Source of the DNA: Paenibacillus jilunlii
GTDB lineage: Bacteria > Bacillota > Bacilli > Paenibacillales > Paenibacillaceae
Length of the DNA stretch: 61,090 bases
Assembly: GCF_900102965.1 (NCBI RefSeq)
Contig: NZ_FNGM01000008.1
Coordinates: 1 to 61,090, forward strand
Reading direction: 5' to 3'
The notes beneath the pieces were generated by a model, which saw only the letters and a program-made list of their open reading frames with translations, was not told the DNA's origin and searched no databases. Position 1 is the first letter of the stretch. Each line of letters starts with the position of its first letter. Below are positions 1-8,261 of the stretch, piece by piece. Made by a program: the position numbers and the translations under genes.

Positions 1-278
1 ACGATGGCGAGCTCCTCTTCGACGTCTGCAATTCGCTGCGCCCTTGCCTGTAATTCTTTTTCTTGTTCCAACAGTCGCTGCTCGAGTTCACGAACCTTTT
101 CCGCACTGTTTACAGGTTCATTCCCGAACTCCCGATACTTTGCCAGCCAGTTGTGCAGTACGCCAGGGGAGATGCCCAGCTCCTCACCAATCTCCACCAC
201 TGTCTTCGTCTGTTCCTGAATATACTTGACCGTTTCTCTTTTAAACTTTTCATTGTACCGTTGCCGTTGTTCACCCAT
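1..278 (-). CDS. IS3-family transposase OrfA, partial (runs off left edge)
   Basis: Reading the minus strand from the ATG at 278 gives 92 codons without a stop before the window ends. The start is MGEQRQRYNEKFKRETVKYI, the typical N-terminus of an IS3-family OrfA helix-turn-helix protein. It is followed by a second HTH part (ELGISPGVLHNWLAKY) and then a charged coiled-coil (VRELEQRLLEQEKELQ), which in this family forms the leucine zipper. A strong ribosome site, AGGAGGTG, sits 5 to 6 bases before the ATG. OrfA binds the element ends; in this family it is normally joined by programmed frameshifting to OrfB, the DDE catalytic part, which would lie to the left of the window. I see no stop or frameshift in the visible part, so it may be intact. 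The family call is by recognition of sequence character. Confidence 0.85.
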   Translation of the reverse strand, partial: MGEQRQRYNEKFKRETVKYIQEQTKTVVEIGEELGISPGVLHNWLAKYREFGNEPVNSAEKVRELEQRLLEQEKELQARAQRIADVEEELAI

Positions 279-330
279 GTGAACACCTCCTCGTTAAGTT
301 CATTATTCATACTCTCTTAACGGGTGTCCA
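1..330 (-). mobile_element. IS3-family insertion sequence, terminal part
   Basis: The OrfA fragment is preceded on the minus strand by a short leader. The terminal repeat probably begins at position 330 and reads inward TGGACACCCGTTAAGAGAG. A TG at the outer tip is what IS3-family ends normally show. Only one end is in the window, so neither the matching inverted repeat nor the target duplication can be checked. The boundary is therefore an estimate, good to within a few bases. Confidence 0.6.
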
Positions 331-394
331 CTTTTTATTCTACTTTCAAAAGGAAACTTAATTCGGCAATTTCCTTCCACCAGGAGAGAAACGA

Positions 395-475
395 GCTGAA
401 TTAGTGTCCCTTTTTCCACTTAGCCTGCGGAGCGCAGCATTTTCGAGCGAATTAGTTTTACTTTTTCCACCTAAC
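395..475 (+). repeat. Dispersed TGGAAAAAG-module repeat, partial copy
   Basis: Two successive modules are seen: GCTGAATTAGTG followed by TCCCTTTTTCCACTTA, then GCGAATTAGT followed by a run ending CTTTTTCCACCTA. They match the right-hand half of the fuller copies at 13928-14160, 28930-29165 and 38268-38540. The left half is only faintly visible at 350-375 (GGAAACTTAATTCGGC). No reading frame with coding character covers it. It lies between the IS end and hairpin array 1. Confidence 0.6.
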
Positions 476-553
476 CGGCTAAGGAAGCCCCGAGAAGTTA
501 CGTATGCTTCCTACACATCTCTTACGCTATCCCGCCGCCATAGCACCCCCCGC

Positions 554-730
554 AATAACGGCAAAAATGCCGTTGTTTGTCCCGGCGCAGCGCCAAACCC
601 CCGTAACAACGGCAGAAATGCCGTTGTTTGTCCCGTCGCAGCGCCAAAGCCCCGTAACAACGGCAGAAATGCCGTTGTTTGTCCCGCCGCAGCAGAAAAG
701 CTCCGTAACAACGGCAGAAATGCCGTTATT
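554..730. repeat. Tandem hairpin array 1, four units, 51-bp period
   Basis: Four 24-bp cores start at 554, 605, 656 and 707, exactly 51 bp apart. The core is left arm AACAACGGCA, loop GAAA, right arm TGCCGTTGTT: a perfect 10-bp inverted repeat closing a GNRA-type tetraloop when read on the plus strand. The 27-bp segments between cores are near copies of one another (TGTCCCGNCGCAGCGCCAAA and on to CCCCGT). The first core has AATAACGGCA with loop AAAA. The last ends TTATT, and its stem extends outward to about 18 bp through AGCTCCGT and ACGGAGCT. The array lies beyond the 3' end of ilvD. The inter-core segments are too alike, and no cas genes are near, for this to be a CRISPR. Confidence 0.9.
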
Positions 731-869
731 ACGGAGCTCTTGTGAACCAACATCTGTGATTCTCCTGGCAGGTGTCTTAGCCAGGAAACCTTTGAAGCAC
801 ATTCACTCACCGTTCTTGTGCTTCCCGCACGGAAACGTTAGCGGTGCTGTGCAAATTGAACAGTGCCGA

Positions 870-2555
870 TTAGATCTTCAACACGCCGCCCTTGCTGGCA
901 TTGGTTACCAGCTTGGAGTAGCGGGCCAGGTAGCCTGTCTTCACCTTCGGCTCGAAGCCTTTCCAGCCGGCGCGGCGGACAGCCAGCACTTCCTCGTCAA
1001 CCAGCAGCTCGATCTTGCGGTTGTTGAGGTCCAGCTCGATGATGTCGCCGTTCTCGACAAAGGCGATCGGGCCGCCTTCCGCAGCTTCCGGCGAGATATG
1101 GCCGATACTGATGCCGCGAGATGCGCCTGAGAAGCGGCCGTCGGTGATCAGACCCACCTTGGCGCCGAGACCCATGCCGACGATCTGCGAGGTTGGTGCG
1201 AGCATTTCCGGCATGCCCGGTCCGCCCTTCGGACCTTCATAACGGATTACAACTACATGGCCTTCTTTGACTTTGCCGTTGGCAATGCCTTCAAGCGCCT
1301 CTTCCTGCGAATCGAAGCAGATGGCCGGTCCTTTGTGGTAGCCGCCTACGGAAGCATCCACCGCACCGACTTTGATGATGGAGCCTTCAGGTGCAAGATT
1401 GCCGTAGAGGACAGACAGACCGCCCACTTCGGAATACGGGTTGTCCAGCGGATGAATAACCGTCGTATCCAGGATTTCATGCCCGGTGACATTTTCGGCC
1501 AGCGTTTTGCCGGTAACGGTCATGCAATCCCCGAAGATGGCCCCCGGTTTCTTCAAAAGCTCATTCAGTACAGCGCTCACGCCGCCCGCCCGGTCAACGT
1601 CTTCAATGAAGATGTCGGAGGCCGGAGCCAGCTTGGACAGGTAAGGCACGCGGTTAGCAACTTCGTTAATGCGTTCCAGCGGGTAGTCAATTTCCGCTTC
1701 CTGAGCCAGAGCCAAGGTGTGCAGCACCGTATTGGTGGAGCCGCCCATGGCCATATCCAGTGCGAAGGCATTGTCGAGCGATTCTTTGGTTACGATATCA
1801 CGCGGCTTCAGATCCAGCTTGATCAGCTCCATGAGCTGGGTAGCCGATTTGCGGACGAATTCCTTGCGTTCTTCGGCTACAGCGAGAATGGTGCCGTTGC
1901 CCGGCAGCGCGAGGCCCAGTGCCTCAGCCAGACAGTTCATGGAGTTCGCGGTGAACATCCCGGAACAGGAGCCGCAGGTTGGACAGCCGTATTGTTCCAG
2001 TTCAAGCAGCTCATCATCATTGATTTTGCCGACCTGGTGAGCGCCTACGCCTTCGAATACGGAAGTCAGGGAGAGCTTTTTCCCCTTGCTGTCCACACCG
2101 GCTTTCATAGGACCACCGCTGACAAAAATCGTCGGAATATTGACGCGCAGGGCGCCCATCATCATGCCCGGGGTGATTTTATCACAGTTGGGAATGCAGA
2201 CCATGCCGTCGAACCAGTGGGCGGAAACAACCGTTTCCAGGGAATCGGCAATGATCTCGCGGCTTGGCAGGGAATAACGCATCCCGATATGTCCCATGGC
2301 GATCCCGTCATCGACGCCGATCGTATTGAATTCAAAAGGAACGCCGCCGGCTTCGCGGATCGCTTCCTTGACGATTTTGCCGAATTCCTGCAAATGCACG
2401 TGGCCAGGCACGATGTCGATATAGGAGTTGCAGACCGCAATGAACGGCTTGCCGAAATCCTCCTCTTTTACACCTGCTGCCCGCAGAAGACTGCGGTGCG
2501 GAGCGCGGTCAAAGCCTTTTTTGATCATGTCTGAACGCATTTTCTTGACTGCCAT
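870..2555 (-). CDS. ilvD: Dihydroxy-acid dehydratase
   Basis: Catalyses dehydration of 2,3-dihydroxy-isovalerate and 2,3-dihydroxy-3-methylvalerate to the 2-keto acids, the shared step of valine, isoleucine and leucine synthesis in the cytoplasm. The 561 residues match the usual length. Iron-sulfur cysteines are seen in AVCNSY near residue 42, in [15 protein letters not shown] near 120, and in [19 protein letters not shown] near 190. The C-terminal domain carries [15 protein letters not shown]. The start is the ATG at 2555, preceded by GGAGGGG. It stands alone, with no other ilv or leu genes in the window, and is transcribed toward hairpin array 1. I saw no T-box in the 300 bases upstream, so control by branched-chain amino acids, if any, acts by another route. 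Confidence 0.97.
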   Translation of the reverse strand: MAVKKMRSDMIKKGFDRAPHRSLLRAAGVKEEDFGKPFIAVCNSYIDIVPGHVHLQEFGKIVKEAIREAGGVPFEFNTIGVDDGIAMGHIGMRYSLPSREIIADSLETVVSAHWFDGMVCIPNCDKITPGMMMGALRVNIPTIFVSGGPMKAGVDSKGKKLSLTSVFEGVGAHQVGKINDDELLELEQYGCPTCGSCSGMFTANSMNCLAEALGLALPGNGTILAVAEERKEFVRKSATQLMELIKLDLKPRDIVTKESLDNAFALDMAMGGSTNTVLHTLALAQEAEIDYPLERINEVANRVPYLSKLAPASDIFIEDVDRAGGVSAVLNELLKKPGAIFGDCMTVTGKTLAENVTGHEILDTTVIHPLDNPYSEVGGLSVLYGNLAPEGSIIKVGAVDASVGGYHKGPAICFDSQEEALEGIANGKVKEGHVVVIRYEGPKGGPGMPEMLAPTSQIVGMGLGAKVGLITDGRFSGASRGISIGHISPEAAEGGPIAFVENGDIIELDLNNRKIELLVDEEVLAVRRAGWKGFEPKVKTGYLARYSKLVTNASKGGVLKI

Positions 2556-2588
2556 GATGACATTCCCCTCCTAATTAATTGTGAACCG

Positions 2589-2616
2589 GATATAGTGTCG
2601 CATTAACGCAATGCAA
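2589..2616 (-). promoter_or_regulatory. Possible promoter of ilvD
   Basis: On the minus strand TTGCAT (2616-2611) is followed after 16 bases by TATATC (2594-2589), about 35 bases before the ilvD start codon. Both hexamers depart from consensus, so this is only a candidate. Confidence 0.4.
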
Positions 2617-2814
2617 TCCCAAAATCTGCGTATCTGCGGCTTATAGAAAGAACGGGGTCCAGCTTCCTGACGAAAAATAGAAGAGGGCGAAGCCGTTTCT
2701 ATAAAATATAAGCGGATATAATACGAACGTTATTAGAGAGTCTATCACAAAAAACCTCTTTTTTCTACCGGGCAATGTGAAGTTTGTCATTAGAAGATTC
2801 CCTTGCCGGACGCG

Positions 2815-2843
2815 GAAAAAGCCCATCCCGGAGGGGATAGGCT
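2815..2843 (-). terminator. Rho-independent terminator of the acyltransferase gene
   Basis: On the minus strand AGCCTATCCC, loop CTCC, then GGGATGGGCT (one G-U pair) followed by TTTTT. It lies 15 bases beyond the stop of the acyltransferase gene and separates it from ilvD. Confidence 0.8.
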
Positions 2844-2857
2844 GATTTGGAATTATG

Positions 2858-3898
2858 TTACAGGGAACGGCGCAGGGCGGCGCGCTGCAGAGAAATCATC
2901 CAGTCCACGGAAGGCTCGACAAGGGGATGCAGCCATCGTTTGACTGCGGGCTGGGCCAGCAGCACTGTAAAAGCAACAGCGCACAGCAGCACAAGCGTTG
3001 CCCCGGCGGCATTGCCAAGATAAGCGTAAATTCCCGACACGGCAGCGAGGCGGACCACAAAGCCGTGCAGCAGGAAGACATACAGTGTGCGGCGGCCCCA
3101 GTCGGTCATCCGGCTCAGCCGGTGAGGCACCCATCCCAGAAAAGCGAGGGAAGCGGCAAGCTGCAGCCCGTACATTCCCAGCCGGTACACACCTGCATAC
3201 CACTCAGGCGCGTCAAGCTGCATATAGGTCATGCTGCCGTACAGCCAGCCCAGCGGAAGCTCCGAACCGAGCGTGCCCAGCAGGAGGAGCAGCAGGACCG
3301 ATGCGGCAGCGGCAGCGATTTTAACATATTTATTGTAAAGCCGGGCAAAAGCCTCAAAGGAGAAATGGTAGCCGATTACAAAAAACGGCAGATAAACAAA
3401 GGTGCGGCTGATGCTGAACCAGATACCGTCAAGCTGCAAATAGCCGACAGCGACACCGGCCGAAACGGAGAAAATAATTTGTGCCGCCCTGCTCCATCTG
3501 CCCATGCCCAGCATCAAAAGGCGCCAGCAGGCATGACTGGCCAGAAACCACAGCAGCAGATAAGGCGCGAAAAAGGAATGATGGATATTAGCTGCATGGA
3601 AGACGGATACGTCCAGCACGGAGTACAGAGTCTGAAAAATGAGGTATTGGAGTCCGATTTGCAGCAGGACCTTGCGTCCGGCGGCACCGGTGAGGCTTTT
3701 TCCGGCAAAATAGCCTGTAACAAGCACGAACAGCGGCATATGGAAACTGAAAATCCACAAATACAGGCTGTGCATGCCGCTCAAGGAATGAATCAGAGGT
3801 TCAATGGCATTGCCGGCAAAAACGGTGACTATAAGCATGAAGCGCAGGTTAAGAAAAAAGGTTTCTCCGCGTGCTGTAAGTGAACTGTTAGCTACCAT
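2858..3898 (-). CDS. Acyltransferase family 3-like membrane protein
   Basis: A 346-residue, strongly hydrophobic protein with about ten predicted membrane segments. It has the character of the acyltransferase-3 and fucose 4-O-acetylase-like families, which move acyl groups onto surface sugars. Family-like features are NLRFMLIVTVFAGN near the start, SFHMPLFVLVTGYFAGKSL near residue 55 (the loop after a membrane helix holding a conserved His), and DWGRRTLYVFLLHGFVV near 275. The ATG at 3898 follows GGAGGTAAAGTC. It is divergent from the alpha/beta hydrolase operon across a 200-bp region holding an Fnr/Crp-type palindrome and a cre-like site. The substrate cannot be told from the sequence. Confidence 0.75.
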   Translation of the reverse strand: MVANSSLTARGETFFLNLRFMLIVTVFAGNAIEPLIHSLSGMHSLYLWIFSFHMPLFVLVTGYFAGKSLTGAAGRKVLLQIGLQYLIFQTLYSVLDVSVFHAANIHHSFFAPYLLLWFLASHACWRLLMLGMGRWSRAAQIIFSVSAGVAVGYLQLDGIWFSISRTFVYLPFFVIGYHFSFEAFARLYNKYVKIAAAAASVLLLLLLGTLGSELPLGWLYGSMTYMQLDAPEWYAGVYRLGMYGLQLAASLAFLGWVPHRLSRMTDWGRRTLYVFLLHGFVVRLAAVSGIYAYLGNAAGATLVLLCAVAFTVLLAQPAVKRWLHPLVEPSVDWMISLQRAALRRSL

Positions 3899-3970
3899 GA
3901 CTTTACCTCCAATAGGCTTGCGCTAAGCAAATTACTTTAATTTTAAAATACTAGATTTCCGGAAAAACAA

Positions 3971-3988
3971 TTGTGAAATACATCACAA
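3971..3988. promoter_or_regulatory. Fnr/Crp-type palindrome
   Basis: TTGTGA, six bases (AATACA), then TCACAA forms a perfect inverted repeat. It matches the TGTGA-N6-TCACA pattern bound by the Crp/Fnr superfamily. It lies between the divergent acyltransferase and alpha/beta hydrolase genes, 73 bases before the acyltransferase start and about 112 before the hydrolase start. No Crp/Fnr gene is in the window, so the binding protein is unknown. Confidence 0.6.
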
Positions 3989-3998
3989 ATACCAATTT

Positions 3999-4012
3999 AG
4001 TAAGCGCTATCA
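3999..4012. promoter_or_regulatory. cre-like site
   Basis: AGTAAGCGCTATCA matches 13 of 14 positions of the CcpA consensus TGWAANCGNTNWCA, failing only at the first base. It sits 11 bases from the Fnr/Crp-type palindrome in the same divergent region, which suggests catabolite control of one or both genes. Confidence 0.5.
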
Positions 4013-4099
4013 TAGCGGATAATTGTGGCGATGTGTTGAAGGTTGTTTGAATGCATTGATTCCTCTATAATTTTCTGTATGCAGTCATCGGGAGTGAGC

Positions 4100-4843
4100 A
4101 TGATGGGAAAAAAATTAACGAAGCGCCGTGTCCTACTGGGGATTTTTGCTATTCTGATTGCGGCAGGTTTTTTTCTGTGGAGATATTTAACACCTTATGC
4201 GCCTGAGGAAAAGGCAGAGAGTGCACTGGTCTCCGCAAATGGCGTCCGGGTGGAACAAAATGATAACTGGATTTCATTTGAGCCTTCGGTCACTCTTGGA
4301 GCGGCCGTGATTTTTTACCCGGGAGCGCTGGTTGCAGCGGAGGCTTATGCTCCTCTGGCCAAAAAAATCGCTGCAGCCGGACACCCGTTCTATATCGCCA
4401 AAATGCCGCTGAACCTCGCAGTCATCAAAAGCGATGCGGCCGGAGAGATCATCCGCGTGCATCCGAAGCTGTCTTTTGTGCTGGGCGGCCATTCGCTGGG
4501 CGGGGTCATGGCTTCGCGTTATGCGGCAGAACATGCGGACCAGCTGAAGGGGGTATATTTTTTGGCCTCCTACCCGGATGAGAAGGGCAGTCTGAAGGAT
4601 ACTACGCTGTCTGTCCTGTCGATACTGGGCACGGAGGATCAAGTGGTTGACCAGGACAAATATAATAAAGGGCGTTCCTATCTGCCCGGCAACACGGTAT
4701 ATTATTCGGTCAAAGGCGGAAATCATGCCCAGTACGGAAGTTATGGCGAGCAGAAGGGCGACGGGAAAGCTGCGATATCCGAGGAAGAGCAGCAGACCCT
4801 CACCGCGCGGGCGATGCTGGATTGGATGGGCAATCTGCGTTAA
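4100..4843 (+). CDS. Alpha/beta hydrolase, membrane-anchored
   Basis: A 247-residue protein with an N-terminal hydrophobic segment (VLLGIFAILIAAGFFLWRYL) that should act as a signal anchor and place the catalytic part outside the membrane. The serine nucleophile elbow is GGHSLGG in the middle of the protein. A later Asp (GTEDQVV) and His (GGNHAQYG) fit the rest of the triad. It resembles the dienelactone-hydrolase-like alpha/beta family in Gram-positives; the substrate is unknown. I choose the ATG at 4100, with GGGAG five bases before it; the next codon is also ATG and equally possible. The frame is open further upstream to 4043, without a ribosome site. It is first of three closely spaced genes, followed by the HAD phosphatase after 40 bases. 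Confidence 0.8.
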   Translation: MMGKKLTKRRVLLGIFAILIAAGFFLWRYLTPYAPEEKAESALVSANGVRVEQNDNWISFEPSVTLGAAVIFYPGALVAAEAYAPLAKKIAAAGHPFYIAKMPLNLAVIKSDAAGEIIRVHPKLSFVLGGHSLGGVMASRYAAEHADQLKGVYFLASYPDEKGSLKDTTLSVLSILGTEDQVVDQDKYNKGRSYLPGNTVYYSVKGGNHAQYGSYGEQKGDGKAAISEEEQQTLTARAMLDWMGNLR

Positions 4844-4883
4844 GCTGCCCTGTTCACCTGTTCATTAGGAGAGGAGCTGAAGA

Positions 4884-5657
4884 ATGGCTGTACTGCATGT
4901 AAATGATCTGGCCATACCCTGCAAGGGCATATTGTTCGACAAGGACGGCACCTTGCTCGATCTGCTCGCGACCTGGGGAACCTGGGCTGATCTGGTATTG
5001 AAGGGGCTGGAGAACCAGTTGGCGTTCATCGGAAAAGACAACTCTGGCTCCGGCCGGGGCCTCGCCAGGGTGCTTGGTACAGTGCATGACGACGCCGGGC
5101 AGGTGATCGGCTATGACCCTGCCGGTCCGCTGTCCATGGCTACCGCAGAGGAGACAAATGGCATCCTGGCCTGGCAGCTGTATACAGCGGGAGTCCCCTG
5201 GAACGAAGCGCTTGCCAAGGTAACGGCCATCGGCAAGGAAGCGATGAATGAGCTGCGCCGTCTCCGCAAGGCCCAGCCCTTGCCGGAGCTGCTGCCGTTT
5301 CTCCGGCAGTGTGCCGCAGCTTCATTGAAGCTTGGCGTCGTTACTTCCGATGGGGCTGTGACCACCAGCGAGCAGCTGGAATGGATGGGGATTACCGGTT
5401 ATTTTGATACGATAGTTACAAGAGACCGCGTTACTCACGGCAAGCCCGCGCCGGAAATGGCAGAGACCGCCTGCCGGGAGCTGGGCCTTGACCCGGGGGA
5501 GACTGTGATAATCGGCGATAGTAACGCCGATATGCAGCTAGGCAAAGGCGCGGGCCTGCGCCTGTCCATTGGCATATCGCCAGCCGGGAGCACCGCTCAC
5601 CTGCTGGAGGCGGATACTGTCATTTCCGGCTATCATCAGCTTCGTCTCACAATCTGA
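4884..5657 (+). CDS. HAD-superfamily hydrolase (phosphoglycolate phosphatase-like)
   Basis: A 257-residue cytoplasmic phosphatase of the haloacid dehalogenase superfamily. All the family motifs are present: motif I FDKDGTLLD near residue 20 with the nucleophile Asp, motif II VVTSDG near 150, a motif III lysine in THGKPAPEM near 195, and motif IV IIGDSNADMQLGKGAG near 220. An alpha-helical cap lies between motifs I and II. This arrangement fits Gph-like phosphoglycolate or small sugar phosphate phosphatases; the substrate is not determined. The ATG at 4884 follows GGAGAGGAG. The gene is central in the hydrolase-HAD-sirtuin cluster. Confidence 0.85.
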   Translation: MAVLHVNDLAIPCKGILFDKDGTLLDLLATWGTWADLVLKGLENQLAFIGKDNSGSGRGLARVLGTVHDDAGQVIGYDPAGPLSMATAEETNGILAWQLYTAGVPWNEALAKVTAIGKEAMNELRRLRKAQPLPELLPFLRQCAAASLKLGVVTSDGAVTTSEQLEWMGITGYFDTIVTRDRVTHGKPAPEMAETACRELGLDPGETVIIGDSNADMQLGKGAGLRLSIGISPAGSTAHLLEADTVISGYHQLRLTI

Positions 5658-5689
5658 ATTATATATATGGAAAGGATGCGTGCAGGCTT

Positions 5690-6427
5690 ATGGACCCATT
5701 GCAGACACTGGTTTCCTGGATTAAGGACAGCGGCAGCATTGTTTTTTTTGGAGGGGCGGGAACATCCACAGAAAGCGGAATCCCGGATTTCCGCTCAGCG
5801 GCAGGGCTGTATCAGACACAGCACAATTCTCCTTATCCGCCTGAGGTAATGCTGAGCCGCAGTTTTTTTATGTCCTCGCCGGACATTTTTTTTGACTTTT
5901 ACCGCAGCAAAATGATTCACCCGGAAGCGAAGCCGAACGGGGCGCATCAGCTTCTTGCCCAGCTGGAGCGTGACGGCAAGCTCAAAGCGGTTATTACACA
6001 AAATATCGACGGCCTGCATCAGCTGGCTGGAAGCCAGCGAGTCCTGGAGCTGCATGGCTCGATTCACCGCAACCACTGTATGGATTGCTCGCGTTATTAC
6101 GGGCTGGACCAGGTGCTTGCCTCCGGGACCGGAGTTCCGCGCTGCCCGGAATGCGGCGGGATTATCAAACCTGATGTGGTGCTCTATGAAGAGGAGCTGG
6201 ATCATGATGTCCTTGTTGAATCGGTCGCGGCCATTGCTGCTGCAGACCTGCTCATCATCGGCGGGACTTCGCTTACGGTGCAGCCGGCCGCCAGCCTGAT
6301 TACTTATTTCCGGGGCCGGCACACGGTGCTGCTGAACGGAGATCCGACTCCGTATGATCATCAGGCCGATCTGATTATTACGGACCGGATCGGCGCTGTG
6401 ATGGGGAAGGTTCAGGAACTGCTGTAA
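5690..6427 (+). CDS. NAD-dependent protein deacylase, Sir2 family
   Basis: A 245-residue sirtuin that removes acyl groups from lysines using NAD+, releasing nicotinamide and O-acyl-ADP-ribose. NAD-binding GAGTSTESGIPDFRS lies at residues 22-36, TQNIDGLHQLAG at 103-114, and the catalytic His at 122 in ELHGSI. Zinc is bound by Cys 130, 133, 152 and 155 (CMDC and CPEC). The late GGTSLTVQPAA motif binds the ribose. The length is normal for bacterial CobB/SrtN-type enzymes. The start at 5690 is 32 bases after the HAD gene. The ribosome site AAAGGA lies rather far upstream (about 14 bases), so translation may be coupled or weak. Confidence 0.93.
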   Translation: MDPLQTLVSWIKDSGSIVFFGGAGTSTESGIPDFRSAAGLYQTQHNSPYPPEVMLSRSFFMSSPDIFFDFYRSKMIHPEAKPNGAHQLLAQLERDGKLKAVITQNIDGLHQLAGSQRVLELHGSIHRNHCMDCSRYYGLDQVLASGTGVPRCPECGGIIKPDVVLYEEELDHDVLVESVAAIAAADLLIIGGTSLTVQPAASLITYFRGRHTVLLNGDPTPYDHQADLIITDRIGAVMGKVQELL

Positions 6428-6564
6428 GCCGGCAGCAGCTATGCCGGGAGGCAGTAAGAAAATATATTTTATAAACTGCCTGGTTCTCAGAAGATTACAT
6501 TCACCTCCAGTGGTTTAAAATAGGGTAGCGCGTCTATCAGCGAAACGAGGGGCAGGGATGAAGA

Positions 6565-7566
6565 ATGGTATATGTGGCTAGCGATGAACGGTATGAAGGG
6601 ATGCGGTACAACCGCACGGGCAGATCCGGCCTCAAGCTTCCGGCCATTTCACTGGGACTCTGGCATAATTTTGGCGGCATCGATACCTATGAAAAGGGCC
6701 GGGAGATGATCACCCGCTCGTTTGACCTCGGGATTACCCATTTTGATCTCGCCAATAACTACGGGCCGCCCGCCGGGTCGGCGGAGGAGATGTTCGGCAA
6801 GGTGCTTGCCCGCGATCTGGCTCCCTACCGTGATGAGCTGATTATTTCAACCAAGGCAGGGTATTATATGTGGCCCGGCCCCTATGGGGACTGGGGTTCA
6901 CGTAAATATATGCTGGCGAGCCTCGATCAGAGCCTGAAACGGCTGGGGCTGGATTATGTGGATATTTTTTATTCGCACCGGCCTGACCCGGAGACGCCGC
7001 TGGAAGAAACGATGGGCGCTCTGGATACTGCGGTCCGTTCCGGCAAGGCACTGTATGTGGGGCTGTCCAATTATACGGCGGAGCAGACCGTGGAGGCCAT
7101 CCGTATTCTGAACAGCCTCGGCACGCCGCTGCTGATTCATCAGCCCCGGTACTCCATGCTGGACCGCTGGATCGAAGGCGGGCTGCAGGATGTGCTGGAG
7201 GAGCATGGTGTTGGCAGCATCGCCTTCACCCCGCTGGCGCAGGGCCTGTTAACCAGCAAATATCTCAACGGTATTCCGGAGGGTTCCCGGGCGGCAGGTC
7301 CGTCCGCTTTTCTGAACGAAAGCCGGATTACCCCCGAAGTGCTGCGCAAAATTCACGCGCTCAATCAGCTTGCCGTCTCCCGCGGCCTGTCTCTGGCGCA
7401 GTTTGCGCTGCTCTGGACCCTGCGCGGCGGACGGGTTACCTCTGCACTGATCGGCGCGAGCCGGGTTAGCCAAATTGAAGAGAACATCGCCGCATTATCC
7501 CACGGCGAGTTCTCGCAGGAGGAGCTGGACCGGATCGAGACGATCCTGAAGACGGACAGCGAGTAG
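6565..7566 (+). CDS. Aldo/keto reductase (YghZ-like)
   Basis: A 333-residue NADPH-dependent reductase of the aldo/keto reductase family. The N-terminus (MVYVASDERYEGMRYNRTGR, then SGLKLPAISLGLWHNFG) is that of the YghZ/YdjG-type group, whose E. coli member reduces L-glyceraldehyde 3-phosphate and methylglyoxal. The active-site Asp and Tyr lie in FDLANNYGPPAGSAEE near residues 60-70, the Lys in IISTKAGYYMWPGPYG near 100, and the His in IFYSHRPDPETP near 137. The ATG at 6565 follows CAGGGATGAAGA. It is monocistronic, with 137 bases before it and a clear terminator after it. The physiological substrate here is inferred only from the subgroup. Confidence 0.9.
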   Translation: MVYVASDERYEGMRYNRTGRSGLKLPAISLGLWHNFGGIDTYEKGREMITRSFDLGITHFDLANNYGPPAGSAEEMFGKVLARDLAPYRDELIISTKAGYYMWPGPYGDWGSRKYMLASLDQSLKRLGLDYVDIFYSHRPDPETPLEETMGALDTAVRSGKALYVGLSNYTAEQTVEAIRILNSLGTPLLIHQPRYSMLDRWIEGGLQDVLEEHGVGSIAFTPLAQGLLTSKYLNGIPEGSRAAGPSAFLNESRITPEVLRKIHALNQLAVSRGLSLAQFALLWTLRGGRVTSALIGASRVSQIEENIAALSHGEFSQEELDRIETILKTDSE

Positions 7567-7607
7567 TTCAGAATAAGCTGCTCTGTATAAAAACAGCATC
7601 ACATCTG

Positions 7608-7644
7608 AAAAGCCCGCTTCCTGCTGATCCGGAAACGGGCTTTT
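7608..7644. terminator. Bidirectional rho-independent terminator
   Basis: AAAAGCCCGCTTCC, then nine bases, then GGAAACGGGCTTTT. The stem holds one mismatch, and A and T runs flank it, so it can act on both strands. It ends the aldo/keto reductase transcript. Confidence 0.85.
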
Positions 7645-7859
7645 CGTGCAGATTGTCCGGCCGGTGGCCGGTCATGCAAAGTATTTGCAGGAGCTGCTTG
7701 CATTGCTAACGCTTTTATTAGGAAAGAAGAGAGAAGCGGAGGCCCGGAACAGGTCCAGCGTTGGCCTGTCAGTTCCTGCTCCGGGCGCTGTCTCAAGTCC
7801 GGTTTATCATGGAAGCTTCGCGCTGAGTAGGGCAAAAGCATACGTAATCCGGACTTTTA

Positions 7860-8115
7860 GTCTCCATGCGTATTTTAGCGTGAGAAGTACCACTAATCTG
7901 GTTCAACTGTATGCTGGGACGTTCTGAGTGGAAAAAGTATCACTAATCCGGCTTGACTGTTCGCTGGGGCACTTTTAGTGGGAAAAAGTATCACTAATTC
8001 ACCAATAAACGTCCGGATGTGAGGAAACAGCTTGAATTAAGTGGACAAAATCCCACTAAAACCTGCTCCCGCCAGATTTCCGGCAAATTAGGTTTACTTT
8101 TTCCACTTAGCACCT
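7860..8115. repeat. Dispersed repeats, two subfamilies, non-coding
   Basis: The region 7926-8037 has GTGGAAAAAGTATCACTAAT, then CCGGCTTGACTGTTCGCTGG, then a CTTTTAGTGGGAAAAAGTAT run and a tail (AAACGTCCGGATGTGAGGAA, then ACAGCTT). It is nearly repeated at 15580-15695. A second piece at about 8088-8110 (CAAATTAGGT, then TTACTTTTTCCACTTA) belongs to the longer family seen at 28930-29165. The whole 890-bp gap between the aldo/keto reductase terminator and the AraC gene contains only such repeats and the GC-rich tandem repeat at 8262-8450. Long reading frames across it are repeat artefacts. Confidence 0.6.
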
Positions 8116-8261
8116 ACCGCAAGTGGAGTTTCAAGCGGGAACAATCTGAGGAAAAAGGCGTAAGTACAATTCTACTTAGCGTTCAGCCAATGTTGGCGAT
8201 TATGAACAGGTTGGACCGGACCCAGGGGGACTGGCAGAAACTCCGCGAGCCTCAGCCGGCC

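Noticed and set aside
554..730. Arrays of short palindromic repeats as a CRISPR
   Set aside because: The segments between repeats are near copies of each other within an array, and there are no cas genes; CRISPR spacers would all differ.
404..745. Open frames of 99-208 codons through hairpin array 1
   Set aside because: A 51-bp unit keeps several frames open on both strands at once; the peptides are simple repeats (RNNGRNAVVCP) with no ribosome site.
1257..2534. 425-codon frame opposite ilvD
   Set aside because: Shadow of ilvD; its peptide has no family character and no ribosome site.
2641..2826. 61-codon minus-strand frame between ilvD and the acyltransferase gene
   Set aside because: It starts inside the terminator of the acyltransferase gene and has no ribosome site.
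2855..3883. 342-codon frame opposite the acyltransferase gene
   Set aside because: Shadow of a membrane protein gene; the minus-strand protein has coherent membrane helices and a good ribosome site.
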